Source: an uncultured bacterium (GTDB taxonomy: Bacteria > Desulfobacterota > BSN033 > UBA1163). From it: a stretch of 64,000 nucleotides of DNA. The stretch's first letter is position 1, and each line of letters starts with the position of its first letter. The position numbers were made by a program, and so were the translations under genes. Positions 36,946-45,914 of this stretch are shown here, in pieces. The stretch lies in contig CALLAL010000036.1 of the NCBI GenBank assembly GCA_938002255.1, forward strand, positions 38,893 to 102,892, given 5' to 3'. The notes beneath the pieces were generated by a model. It made no database searches. It was given only the letters and a program-made list of their open reading frames with translations, and was not told the origin of the DNA.

Positions 36946-38163
36946 ATGGGTCAGATGAGAAGGAAGCATTGGGTTATCTTTTTGATCATTTTATTGGGTT
37001 TCATTTTTCTCTTTCCCGTTTTAAGTTTTTCGACAGAGGAGAAAGAGAAGAAGGATACCAGGCCAGAACGGGGGATTGCAGTTTACCCAGAGTTTTCGTC
37101 CGTTTCCGTGGCTAAGGGAGAGGCCGTTCGTATGGATCTGACACTCGAAAATAAAGGGAGAACAGACGAGACCATTGATGTGAAGATTTCAACGGTTCCC
37201 AAGGGATGGAAAGCTACGATGAAAGGTGGGAGTTATCTGGTAAGCGGTCTCTACGTCGCCAATGGGAAATCGAGAACCCTTGCCCTGAACCTTGATCCGG
37301 ATAAGTCTGTTGGCCCGGGGGCTTATACCTTCCAGTTTGATGCCCAAACAGCGGACGGTACATTCACCTCAACCCATAAGCTCACGGTTAATGTTCAGGA
37401 GCGAATTCCCGGTGCGGATGACATTCAGATTACTACCTCCTACCCCGTCTTGAGAGGGCAGACTGATGCCCGATTCGAATTTTCTCTTGAGGTCATGAAT
37501 AAGAGTGATAGTGATCGAACCTTCAACCTTGCTGCTGTTGGACCTGAGAAATGGGAGATCAATTTTAAACCTGCCTATGAAGCGAAACAGATCTCGAGTC
37601 TGAGAATGAAAGGGGGGCAAAGTCAGACTGTTGCTGTGGAGGTGACTCCTCCGAGGGAGGCTCAATCAGGAGAGTATCCGATTCTGGTGAGGGTAAGTGC
37701 CGGTGAACAGAAGGCGGAAGCAAAATTGATGGTCGTCCTCACAGGGATTTACAAACTGGATGCAGGGACTCCTACAGGAATCCTATCTCTGGAGACAATG
37801 GTTGGAAAGCCTGCGAATGTCTCCCTCTTTGTTAAGAATACCGGTTCTGCGGTTAACCGTAATATCAGTTTCTCCTCTTTTAAGCCAGAAAATTGGGAAG
37901 TGAAGTTTAATCCTGAAAAGATAGAAGCCCTGGAACCGGGGGCATTAAAGCAGGTGGAGGTTACCATCACTCCAGCCAAGGAAGCTCTGGTGGGCGATTA
38001 TTCAGTGGGTGTCATGGTGGATGGCGAGCGGGGGAGCAACAAGACCGTTGAATTCAGAACAACGGTGAGGGCATCGACAGCTTGGGGATGGATTGGCATT
38101 GGAATCATTCTCTTCGTCATCGCCGGTCTTTGTGGTCTATTCATATGGCTGGGGAGGCGCTAA
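36946..38163 (+). CDS. NEW3-domain membrane protein linked to an ABC exporter
   Basis: A 405-residue exported protein. There is an N-terminal signal/TM (VIFLIILLGFIFLFPVLSF), then three tandem Ig-like NEW3 domains with repeated NxG and PxGW features (ENKGRTDETIDVKISTVPKG, EVMNKSDSDRTFNLAAVGPE and VKNTGSAVNRNISFSSFKPE). A C-terminal TM follows (WGWIGIGIILFVIAGLCGLF). GAGGAGGT precedes the ATG. It is co-transcribed with an ATPase and a permease. The domains probably sit outside the membrane and bind the substrate or the permease. Confidence 0.82.
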   Translation: MGQMRRKHWVIFLIILLGFIFLFPVLSFSTEEKEKKDTRPERGIAVYPEFSSVSVAKGEAVRMDLTLENKGRTDETIDVKISTVPKGWKATMKGGSYLVSGLYVANGKSRTLALNLDPDKSVGPGAYTFQFDAQTADGTFTSTHKLTVNVQERIPGADDIQITTSYPVLRGQTDARFEFSLEVMNKSDSDRTFNLAAVGPEKWEINFKPAYEAKQISSLRMKGGQSQTVAVEVTPPREAQSGEYPILVRVSAGEQKAEAKLMVVLTGIYKLDAGTPTGILSLETMVGKPANVSLFVKNTGSAVNRNISFSSFKPENWEVKFNPEKIEALEPGALKQVEVTITPAKEALVGDYSVGVMVDGERGSNKTVEFRTTVRASTAWGWIGIGIILFVIAGLCGLFIWLGRR

Positions 38164-38164
38164 C

Positions 38165-38917
38165 GTGAAAGACCAGATCGTTGTCGAAACAGAAGAATTG
38201 ACAAAAAAATACGGTTCCAAAATTGCAGTGAACCGTCTCAACCTCAAGATCAAAGAAGGCGAGGTTTTCGGATTCCTCGGTCCGAATGGAGCAGGCAAAA
38301 CAACCTCCTTACTTATGTTTTTGGGACTCACCGAACCCACATCAGGGAAGGTGGAAGTTCTGGGTTTCAATCCAGCCCGTGACCCCTTCAGGGTCAAGGA
38401 GAAAGTGGGCTATCTTCCAGAGAATGTGGGATTCTATGATGATATGGACGCGCGACAAAACCTCCAGTACATTGCTCGACTGAATCGGATCCCCGATGAA
38501 GTTTCGGAAAAGAGAATTGATTACTGGTTGGAGATAGTCGGGCTCTCCAAAGAATCGACTCAAAAAGTGGGCACCTATTCGAAAGGGATGCGGCAGAGAC
38601 TTGGGATCGCAGAGGTGTTGATTAAAGAACCCAAACTGATCTTCCTTGATGAGCCGACCATCGGTCTTGATCCGGATGGAACGAACCGGATGCTCGATCT
38701 TATCCAGTCCTTGAGCCGGGAAAAGAATATCACCATCTTCCTCTCCTCCCACTTGCTTGATCAGGTTCAGCGGATTTGTGATCGGGTGGGGATCATGATC
38801 AACGGAAATTTGGTGGCCATAGGGCCCATTGATGAACTTGCAAAACAAAAATTGGGGGTGGATCAGGAAGCCTATACCCTTGAAGAGATCTATATGAAAT
38901 ATTTTAAGGAGGCTTAA
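38165..38917 (+). CDS. ABC transporter ATP-binding protein
   Basis: A 250-residue ATPase. Walker A is GFLGPNGAGKTTSLLMFLGL near residue 40. The signature is TYSKGMRQRLGIAEVL, Walker B is PKLIFLDEPTIGLDPDG and the switch His is in FLSSHLLDQ. The GTG 38165 starts right after the NEW3 stop with GGGAGG upstream. The type resembles CcmA/NosF-like exporters. Confidence 0.93.
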   Translation: MKDQIVVETEELTKKYGSKIAVNRLNLKIKEGEVFGFLGPNGAGKTTSLLMFLGLTEPTSGKVEVLGFNPARDPFRVKEKVGYLPENVGFYDDMDARQNLQYIARLNRIPDEVSEKRIDYWLEIVGLSKESTQKVGTYSKGMRQRLGIAEVLIKEPKLIFLDEPTIGLDPDGTNRMLDLIQSLSREKNITIFLSSHLLDQVQRICDRVGIMINGNLVAIGPIDELAKQKLGVDQEAYTLEEIYMKYFKEA

Positions 38918-38918
38918 C

Positions 38919-39884
38919 TTGCACGGCATCTTGACAATATTCAGAAAGGAAATGGGGGACCATTTCAACAGCTTGAGATTCATCCTCATCTCAGCCCTTA
39001 TCGTGATGGTCGGAGTGATCATTACCTCCATGGTAGGGATGGCCATCAAAGAGGAGGTCAAAGGGATGGCAAAGCCCACCCTCCTCTTTTTACTGCTTTT
39101 CACCTCGACGGGAAAGCTTTTTTCATTTGTTCAATTCATAGGTTTTTTCGGTCCCTTGTTAGGGATCTTTTTAGGCTTTGATGCCATCAATCGAGAGCGG
39201 GTTTCAAGAACCCTTTCCAAATTGGTCTCTCAGCCCATCTTTCGTGATTCGATTATTAATGCGAAGTTCCTCTCCGGGGTGACCGTGATCGGTATCATCC
39301 TGGTGGCCACCGTTCTTCTCATTTCTGGGCTTGGCATTCGGCTCATTGGCGTGGTGCCAGGTGTGGAGGAGGTATCGCGACTGGTCATTTATGTCATCAT
39401 CAGTCTTCTCTACATTTCTTTCTGGTTGGGGATCTCGATCCTCTTCTCTGTCATCTTCCGAAGCACAGCCACTTCGGCTCTGGCCTCACTGGCCCTCTGG
39501 ATCTTTTTCTCTTTTTTCGTGGGGTTAGGGGCAAGCGTGATTGCCGATGCCGTGGCTCCTGTCAGTCAAACGGCTTCTGGAGTGGATGCAGAGATGTTGA
39601 TCAAACATGAAAAGATTCAGAGAATCATCTCTTCTTTTTCTCCCATGGTTCTTTACAGCGATGCTACCACCACGATCCTCGATCCGATGAGAAAAACAAC
39701 CAGGGGGTTGATCCTGATGGGTCCCCTTGAAAGATTGTCGATGAGCCGATTCCAGAACCCTCTGCCTCTACTCGAAAGCATCTTTATCGTTATTCCCCAT
39801 CTCATTTCGATTGTGGCCATTACCTTTCTCTGTTTTGGAATCTGCTATTTTGTGTTTATGAGGCAAGAGATTCGCACCGTCTGA
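38919..39884 (+). CDS. ABC-2 type permease
   Basis: A 321-residue membrane protein with six predicted TM segments (for example VGVIITSMVGMAI, VTVIGIILVATVLLISGLGI and ALASLALWIFFSFFVGLGAS). There is a large loop with ASGVDAEMLIKHEKIQRIIS. FDAINRERVSRTLSKLVSQP is typical of the ABC-2/NosY permeases. TTG 38919 follows AAGGAGG, one base after the ATPase stop. The substrate is unknown. Confidence 0.88.
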   Translation: MHGILTIFRKEMGDHFNSLRFILISALIVMVGVIITSMVGMAIKEEVKGMAKPTLLFLLLFTSTGKLFSFVQFIGFFGPLLGIFLGFDAINRERVSRTLSKLVSQPIFRDSIINAKFLSGVTVIGIILVATVLLISGLGIRLIGVVPGVEEVSRLVIYVIISLLYISFWLGISILFSVIFRSTATSALASLALWIFFSFFVGLGASVIADAVAPVSQTASGVDAEMLIKHEKIQRIISSFSPMVLYSDATTTILDPMRKTTRGLILMGPLERLSMSRFQNPLPLLESIFIVIPHLISIVAITFLCFGICYFVFMRQEIRTV

Positions 39885-39950
39885 TAGAAAAAAAGATGGG
39901 GCGATAAGGAATAATAGAGATGGGGAGCAAGGTAACGACCACTTCCAATT

Positions 39951-41294
39951 ATGATGTTTCCCCCATCTTCCCAATCCCCCCATATCGTTAAGAAACGCGA
40001 GATCCTCGGCTGGGCGATGTATGATTTTGCGAACTCCGCCTTTGCTACAACCATCCTTGCGGTCATCTTCAATCACTACTTTGCCACAGTGGTAGCCGGT
40101 GGGGAAAGAGGGGTTGAGTTTTTTGGTTTCCGTCTTCATGGCGCTTCTTTGTTCACCTTCTCCATCTCCCTCAGCATGCTTATCTCAGCCATCCTCGCTC
40201 CCTTCTTAGGAGCTGTCGCAGACGCCTCGGCTTCAAAGAAACGGTTCCTTTTGATCTTCTGCTATATGGGGGTTCTCTTTACCGGCCTTCTCTATTTTGT
40301 TGGAGAAGGAAATTACTGGCGCGGGGCGATCTTCTTCATCCTTGCCAATATCGGTTTTGCAGGAGGCAATGTCTATTACAATGCCTTCCTACCCGAAATC
40401 TCAACCGATAAGAATATCGGGAGAATCTCAGGCTTAGGCTGGGCCCTGGGATATATTGGTGGTGGAGCGCTTCTGGCTCTTAATTTGATCATGTTGAAAT
40501 ATCCTAACTTACTCGGGTTGGGGGAGGGATTCTTTTCCGTCCAGGACTGTTTTCTTTCAGTCTCCCTCTGGTGGTTTGTCTTTTCCCTTCCCACCTTTTT
40601 TCTTCTGCGGGAAAGAGCTCAGAAAATCCCTCTTCCGGCCGAAACCGGTTATTTGAAAGAAGGGTATCAGCGATTACGCAGAACGTTTGGCCGAATTCGA
40701 ACCTTCAGGGAATTGACGAAATTTCTGGTCGCCTATCTCATCTATAACGAAGGGATCGAAACAGTGATTGTGATGGCTTCAATCTTCGGGGCGGATGTCT
40801 TAAAGATGGAGACTGGAGAGATCATTCTCTTCTTCCTGATGGTTCAGGGAATCGCCTTTTTCGGCTCACTCCTTTTCGGTTTTTTGGCTGATGCGCTTGG
40901 GAATAAGAGAACGATCATAATATCCCTAGCCATCTGGTCTCTGATTGTGATCTGGGCTTTTAGGTTAGGGATCATCTGGCATCCCAAAACAGAATACTGG
41001 ATTCTTGGAATCTTGACAGGAATTGTGCTGGGAGGCAGTCAGGCAGCCTCTCGCTCGCTTCAAGGGGTCTTCACTCCTGACGCTAATAGCGCGGAGTTTT
41101 TTGCCTTTTACGGTGTCTCCGGAAAATTTGCCTCTATTTTTGGGCCTCTCATTTACGGTATTCTAATCGCCCTTACAGGTAGTGTCCAATCCGGCATCCT
41201 CTCTGTCCTTGTCTTCTTCGTCGTCGGCGGGATCCTACTCTGGACCGTGAATGAAAAAAAAGGAATGGAGGAGAAACAGAGTCCTGTCCTTTAA
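39951..41294 (+). CDS. MFS transporter, UMF1 (Atg22-like) family
   Basis: A 447-residue 12-TM carrier. The family mark GWAMYDFANSAFATTILAVI is near residue 25. Others are PFLGAVADASASKKR, GNVYYNAFLPEISTDKNIGR and GGSQAASRSLQGVF. The family is thought to export small molecules such as amino acids. No ribosome site stands out before ATG 39951, so ATG 39954 or a later start is possible. Confidence 0.85.
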   Translation: MMFPPSSQSPHIVKKREILGWAMYDFANSAFATTILAVIFNHYFATVVAGGERGVEFFGFRLHGASLFTFSISLSMLISAILAPFLGAVADASASKKRFLLIFCYMGVLFTGLLYFVGEGNYWRGAIFFILANIGFAGGNVYYNAFLPEISTDKNIGRISGLGWALGYIGGGALLALNLIMLKYPNLLGLGEGFFSVQDCFLSVSLWWFVFSLPTFFLLRERAQKIPLPAETGYLKEGYQRLRRTFGRIRTFRELTKFLVAYLIYNEGIETVIVMASIFGADVLKMETGEIILFFLMVQGIAFFGSLLFGFLADALGNKRTIIISLAIWSLIVIWAFRLGIIWHPKTEYWILGILTGIVLGGSQAASRSLQGVFTPDANSAEFFAFYGVSGKFASIFGPLIYGILIALTGSVQSGILSVLVFFVVGGILLWTVNEKKGMEEKQSPVL

Positions 41295-41353
41295 CCCCCA
41301 TAACACCCCCTAAACAAATCATCCTCAATTTCATAACATATTTGTTAAGAAAT

Positions 41354-41707
41354 ATGGAACAATCCATTGCCGAGCAAAAAGCCCGAGAGTTGGGGATTGA
41401 CAGGACTCAAGTGGTCCGGGAGTACTGGGAGCTCATCCTTTTGAAAGGGTTTTATGAGTCTCCTCAGGGACGATATCTCATTTTCAAAGGAGAAACAGCC
41501 CTCCGATTAGCCTACGGGTCTCCAAGATTTTCTGAAGACCTCGATTTTTCATTGACCAGAGAGGTGATGAGGGGAAGATTTTTTCCACTCATCCAAAAGA
41601 TCATTTCCCCTTTCCCTGAATTGACTCAAACCGACCTTGAGGAGAAACATTATACTTATCTGGCCGAGATCAAAATCACTCAGAATTATTTGCGTCTGTC
41701 CTTTTGA
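41354..41707 (+). pseudogene. Truncated AbiEii-type nucleotidyltransferase
   Basis: Only the first 117 residues of a family that is normally 250-300 long are present. The conserved core is visible: LIFKGETALRLAYGSPRFSE followed by DLDFSL, holding the SexDxD-type metal motif. The usual KGGT is KGET, so the nucleotide-site Gly is lost. The frame stops at TGA after YLRLSF and no continuation was found. No AbiEi antitoxin lies upstream. Confidence 0.7.
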
Positions 41708-41763
41708 ATCAGAATCAAAATCTCAAAGAGGAGGATAAAAAATTACCGATAGGAATTGAAACT

Positions 41764-42060
41764 TTAATCTCTGAACCTGATCTTATATTTTACTTTTACT
41801 TCTTTGTCTTTGGCCACGGGTACATCGAAAAGGATGAGGTTGGACTGGAGCTTCTTGTATGGGTGGGCATTTGAAAGCATCTCCCAGTCTCCGGGAATCG
41901 GCTCTTCCCCAAAGACTTTTATATCCTCTTTTTTATGGTTTCTTAAACTCACTTCAAAAGCCACTTCGTAAAGGTTCCAGCCGAGGTGTTTATATTCTGT
42001 CTGGACCCTCTCTCCAACCACATCGAAAGACTCTCCGATTTTGATCTTAATCTTAAGGAT
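41764..42060 (-). pseudogene. C-terminal fragment of a DUF4139 protein
   Basis: About 95 codons read as the end of a DUF4139 protein: IKIGESFDVVGERVQTEYKH, then EEPIPGDWEMLSNAHPYKKL and VKYKIRFRD. Full members are several hundred residues long and begin with a secreted N-terminal domain that is absent here. It lies antisense between two other broken genes. Confidence 0.7.
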
Positions 42061-42141
42061 TGCAAAACATAAAGAATGTCCACCACATATATATAAATGT
42101 AGCACATTCATCGCTAACCGTAAGATAGGAGGATATTGGCA

Positions 42142-42368
42142 ATGAAGAAGCTCACCATTCGAGAGGCTCGGAATTCACTCACACATCTGGAACATTTGCT
42201 GGACGTTGAGGGGAGGTGGTGGTGAGACGCCGCAGCGAACCGATTGCCCATTTGATTCCGGTGAGAAAGAAAAGGCCCATTCCCTCCCATCAAGACTTGC
42301 GGGAGACAATGCCACGGATGAGAAAAAGAAGTGAAAGACTGATCCGTGAAGATAGGAACGGAAGATGA
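42142..42368 (+). pseudogene. Frameshifted Phd/YefM-type antitoxin
   Basis: ATG 42142 after AGGAGG reads KKLTIREARNSLTHLEHLLD, then reaches TGA in the original frame near 42226. The next frame continues with GEVVVRRRSEPIAHLIPVRK and ends at TGA 42366-42368. The two halves join as one Phd/YefM antitoxin broken by a single-base indel in a G-rich run near 42210-42225. It overlaps the toxin start by 4 bp (ATGA), the usual layout. Confidence 0.75.
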
Positions 42369-42817
42369 GGAAAATCATCTACTTCGATACGAGCGCTCTG
42401 GTGAAGTGGTATTTAAACGAAGCAGGATCCGATGATGTTGAAAAATACATCCGTGAGAATGGGCCGGTTGACATAAGCGACCTGACCGTCGTCGAGATGC
42501 GGAGTCTTCTCGGCCAGCGAAGGAGATAGGGAAATATTGACCCCAAAACTGAAATAAAAATCTTTGCAACGTTTGAGGAGGATATCCGCCAAAGATTTCT
42601 GATTTGCCACTCCCTTCCCGACGGTCTGGGCGAAGGTGTGGTGAATCTTCTATCCGTTCATTCTGACCTGCCAATTCGAACCCTCGATGCACTACACCTG
42701 ATGATTGCAAGAGAGATTCAGGCAGAGGTTCTTGCCACCGCCGATCGTGTGATGGTGGCCGGGGCAAAAGCAATGGGTTTTTCTATTGTTAGGTTTGACA
42801 GGCCGGTCAGCCGATAA
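42365..42817 (+). pseudogene. PIN-domain toxin (VapC-like) with an internal stop
   Basis: The frame opens with RKIIYFDTSALVKWYLNEAG (first PIN Asp), then SDLTVVEMRSLLGQ. TAG at 42527-42529 (codon 55) interrupts it. The rest of the domain remains open: TLDALHLMIAREIQAEVLAT, then ADRVMVAGAKAMGF, to TAA 42815-42817. All the acidic PIN residues can be found, so only the stop kills it. It is the partner of the broken antitoxin. Confidence 0.8.
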
Positions 42818-42829
42818 ATTTTTCCGACC

Positions 42830-43720
42830 CTATATCAGCGATTTTTCCATCCATCCCAATTTAACAACGTTGATGCGGCGAAGGTCACTTACACCGAGTT
42901 TATATTTCTCGTCAGCAGCAAAGATGTGGGTGGGCGGGTTATCAAGAGGTTTATCTTCCTTGAAGTAAGCAATCCGCTGCAATTGAAGCAGGTGGGCTCC
43001 CACGGCATCGAGCGCCACTGGATCGTTCCCTATGAGGAGTCCTTTGTATTCCGAAACAAATCTTTGATCAAAATGATGGGCTCCCCGGTTGTAAAATTGA
43101 GTCCGGATCAGGCTGAGGATATTGAGCCGGGTCTTTCCTTTAACGATGGGCTTATTCCATATCGAAGCCAGAGGAGAACAGGCCTCACCATGATAAAGCC
43201 ACGGGGTAGAGACGAACATGACATAGTTTTTAATACAGCCCCCGATGCCTGACCAGTGGTGGGTTCTTAAAGGACGAACATTGAACAGCACTGTGGATGA
43301 TTTAAAGATAGGATTCTTTAACACTCCCCGATCATCAATGCCGATGTTCTTCTTTGGAACACCGGCATCCAGAACCCGTTTTACAATTGCCTCTTCGAGT
43401 TCTTTGGGCGTAGGCAGGGGAAACCAGACATTACTCTTAATGCCGACGATGTCATTGGGTTTGATCATTTTTTTCCATGCCTGAATAGGATCGCTTTCAT
43501 TTAGATAGGCACAAACTCCATCGTCAAGCATCTTCTGAATGATTTTGGGGTTGATATTTCCCTGTGAATCGATAACATTCTCATCACGGATGAGAATGAC
43601 TTTTACTTTTTCTTCGGCTCTTATTTCTTCTTTTAGGAGTGGACCAAGGGCTGCGCCCATGGAAGCATAGGCTGCATCGCGAAGAAAATCCCTGCGGGTG
43701 AGTGTCTTTCGGTTCCTCAT
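42830..43720 (-). CDS. DUF362 domain protein with Tat signal
   Basis: A 296-residue protein with a twin-arginine-like leader (TLTRRDFLRDAAYASMGAAL), so it is probably exported folded or with a cofactor. The DUF362 core follows (IKPNDIVGIKSNVWFPLPTP, NVRPLRTHHWSGIGGCIKNY and GLLIGNDPVALDAVGAHLL). No Cys-rich ferredoxin domain is present. It overlaps the upstream DUF6599 gene by 4 bp. Confidence 0.82.
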   Translation of the reverse strand: MRNRKTLTRRDFLRDAAYASMGAALGPLLKEEIRAEEKVKVILIRDENVIDSQGNINPKIIQKMLDDGVCAYLNESDPIQAWKKMIKPNDIVGIKSNVWFPLPTPKELEEAIVKRVLDAGVPKKNIGIDDRGVLKNPIFKSSTVLFNVRPLRTHHWSGIGGCIKNYVMFVSTPWLYHGEACSPLASIWNKPIVKGKTRLNILSLIRTQFYNRGAHHFDQRFVSEYKGLLIGNDPVALDAVGAHLLQLQRIAYFKEDKPLDNPPTHIFAADEKYKLGVSDLRRINVVKLGWMEKSLI

Positions 43721-44655
43721 GGACGTCTCCTTTTGAGATTATTTTCAGTAGATTGAAGCAATTTTTCTCCCTTCTCCCGGGATGGCGCATCAAAGATGAC
43801 CAAGACATACTTTTGGTGAAGCTTTGCGGTGGTCCATTTGCCGTTCTCTGTTTGGACTGTATTTGAAGAGGCGGCTTCCGGCATATAAGCTTTGACAAAA
43901 CCCTTAAAACCTTTTTCAGCCTGCCTTTGATCCGGATATTGAATCATAAGAAGGAAAGTTTTTGCTTTTTCTCCCTGAAAAAGATAAGTGGCGAAAATTG
44001 CATTGGTTTTCATCCCCAAATTAAAAATGTTTTCGTGGGAGAGGAAGTAGTGATGATTGAGTACCTGATGAAGGTGAAAATAACGGATGGTTTTCCGAAC
44101 AAGTTCTTCTCCAGGTAGAAATTGGGTGAGTTTGGGTTTGGGGCCATCTTTCTTAATGTTCGTTGCGACTGCCCTGCCAACCATTAGAATGTCCTCTCGG
44201 GTGTTTGGCGTTTCTCTCTCGGCAAAGGCATTGACAAAATATTTCCCTCTCCAGAAACGTAATAAGCCTCCCCCATAGTCAGATCCCTGGCCAATTCCAA
44301 CCTCTTCCTCTTCTGTCTGATAAGAGAATATTCCAAAGGCATCCTCTGAAGATCCCATATCGAAGAGTTCCACCAGGATAGAGGGATGGTCTTTTTTGAC
44401 ATACTTCCGAACCCTTAACAGCTTGAAATCATAGGCACGGTAAAGTTCTGCTGCGCCATTCATATAGCGAAAAGCGGTCTGACGATCGTAGACCTCATCC
44501 TTTCCATCTGTCTTGTAGTCTTCTATTTTTAAAGGAAGCAGTTGTCCCATACCCCCTTTCCTATCCCCTTTCTCTGCTGAAAGGGTAGGGGCCTTAGATA
44601 TCATGAGGAACACTCCGACGATCAAGAGAGAAAATAGACAAATTCTCATCTTCAA
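43717..44655 (-). CDS. DUF6599-type secreted protein
   Basis: A 312-residue protein with a cleavable signal (MRICLFSLLIVGVFLMISKA). A domain with AFRYMNGAAELYRAYDFKLL, then VELFDMGSSEDAFGIFSYQT, matches proteins annotated DUF6599 that occur beside DUF362 genes. Function is unknown. It is first of a two-gene unit with the DUF362 protein. Confidence 0.72.
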   Translation of the reverse strand: MKMRICLFSLLIVGVFLMISKAPTLSAEKGDRKGGMGQLLPLKIEDYKTDGKDEVYDRQTAFRYMNGAAELYRAYDFKLLRVRKYVKKDHPSILVELFDMGSSEDAFGIFSYQTEEEEVGIGQGSDYGGGLLRFWRGKYFVNAFAERETPNTREDILMVGRAVATNIKKDGPKPKLTQFLPGEELVRKTIRYFHLHQVLNHHYFLSHENIFNLGMKTNAIFATYLFQGEKAKTFLLMIQYPDQRQAEKGFKGFVKAYMPEAASSNTVQTENGKWTTAKLHQKYVLVIFDAPSREKGEKLLQSTENNLKRRRP

Positions 44656-44665
44656 TAGCTATGTT

Positions 44666-45427
44666 TCATTGTCCAACCGGGCACGATTTGAAACAGTTAA
44701 AACAGAAATACTGAAAACCGATAAAACCGGCCTGGTAGAGACGCCAGAAGTTCACATCCTTGACCATCTTTCTCTGGTCTTCTGTTGAGCTTTCGGCAAA
44801 CTTCGTCCAGAAGCGGATCGCACTTCCAATTCCGTAAGGCTGGCTGTTTTTAAGGCACTTCATATCATCGGTTTTTCCTTCTTCATTAAGGGCTCCTGCA
44901 GGGCAATTCTCAACACAGATGTTACAATCGGTGCAGAGCTTTTCAGTAACAGGAGGATCAGAAGGCAGGTCAAGATTGGTGACGACTCCTGTAAAGAGCA
45001 CCCTTGATCCCATCTTTGGATGGATGACCAGATTATGCCTGCCAAGGTTTCCCAATCCGGCTGAAATGGCCGCATGGCGTAAAGAAACATCGCCAAGGGT
45101 GCCTTTGGTTTCATAGCTCATATGGAGGGGATAAGATGGCGGAATGGTCATGGCTTTTGCCTTAAACTCCTTTTCGATGAAGCGTGCCACTTTGTAGTTG
45201 GTGGAGCGGGCGAAGTCCATCTCGTCAAGACGGCCGGCCATAGCGATCTGCATATTGACGCTCTCGCAGTTTGAAAGCGCCTTGTACGCAAGAATCACCA
45301 GAGATTTGGCTCCTGGAAAGATGGATTGGATATCTGGGGATTTCGGGCTCTTGTAATCCTTCACCGAGGCTATTCCAACATCGTCCACTCCCATTCCCAA
45401 AACGAATTCCTTGATTTTTTCTTTCAA
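44666..45427 (-). CDS. QueG-like 4Fe-4S protein
   Basis: A 253-residue protein. The C-terminal half has one full cluster motif, CTDCNICVENCPAGAL, and a second set in CLKN and CFNCFKSCP. This is the arrangement of epoxyqueuosine reductase and reductive-dehalogenase-like proteins. ISAGLGNLGRHNLVIHPKMG is the conserved corrinoid-domain segment. It lacks the C-terminal HEAT region of true QueG, so the substrate is unclear. It starts at TTG 45427 after GGGGAGG. Confidence 0.75.
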   Translation of the reverse strand: MKEKIKEFVLGMGVDDVGIASVKDYKSPKSPDIQSIFPGAKSLVILAYKALSNCESVNMQIAMAGRLDEMDFARSTNYKVARFIEKEFKAKAMTIPPSYPLHMSYETKGTLGDVSLRHAAISAGLGNLGRHNLVIHPKMGSRVLFTGVVTNLDLPSDPPVTEKLCTDCNICVENCPAGALNEEGKTDDMKCLKNSQPYGIGSAIRFWTKFAESSTEDQRKMVKDVNFWRLYQAGFIGFQYFCFNCFKSCPVGQ

Positions 45428-45492
45428 GATAAACCTCCCCTAAATTGTTGATTCAATCCATTATATTTAAAAATTCGATATCATGCAAAACC

Positions 45493-45912
45493 TCATTTCT
45501 TAAGAATTGGGGCCTCCCAGAGGTTCTGGAGAGTTTGGCCGAAAGGCCTGTGTTCAATACCATCCATGATGAGAGAGAGGATAAACGCGATGGCCAGGAT
45601 GGCCTGGAAGGCCAAAAGAAAAAAATCATGATAGCGATAGAATATCCCTACCCATTGGGCTGTCTGGTAAAAGGGTGTGTGTTCGTAGGGCGAGCCTTTT
45701 CTTTGCCTTGAATAGTAGGGAGTATCGATTCCAGAGAAGAGAATGAGGAGCCTTGAACCGAGATAGAGAAAGAAGACGATCACACCCATACAGGTGGCCG
45801 TCTCAGAAGATACGTTCAGGGTGAGGACAGTGGCGTAGGTGAGCAGACCATAAAGGATTCCACCAAGGACTGCCAATGGCATTCTAACGGTCAGGGAATT
45901 AAAAAAATCCAT
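45493..45912 (-). CDS. Small integral membrane protein (unknown)
   Basis: 139 residues with three to four hydrophobic segments (PLAVLGGILYGLLTYATVLT, CMGVIVFFLYLGSRLLILFS and FFLLAFQAILAIAFILSLIM). I recognise no family. It follows the CoA ligase gene with 2 bp between stop and ATG, so it is co-expressed with it. Confidence 0.65.
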   Translation of the reverse strand: MDFFNSLTVRMPLAVLGGILYGLLTYATVLTLNVSSETATCMGVIVFFLYLGSRLLILFSGIDTPYYSRQRKGSPYEHTPFYQTAQWVGIFYRYHDFFLLAFQAILAIAFILSLIMDGIEHRPFGQTLQNLWEAPILKK

Positions 45913-45914
45913 GA

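Noticed and set aside
42375..42773. Long minus-strand frame across the toxin
   Set aside because: It is the shadow of the PIN toxin; the plus strand shows clear PIN-domain motifs with one TAG.
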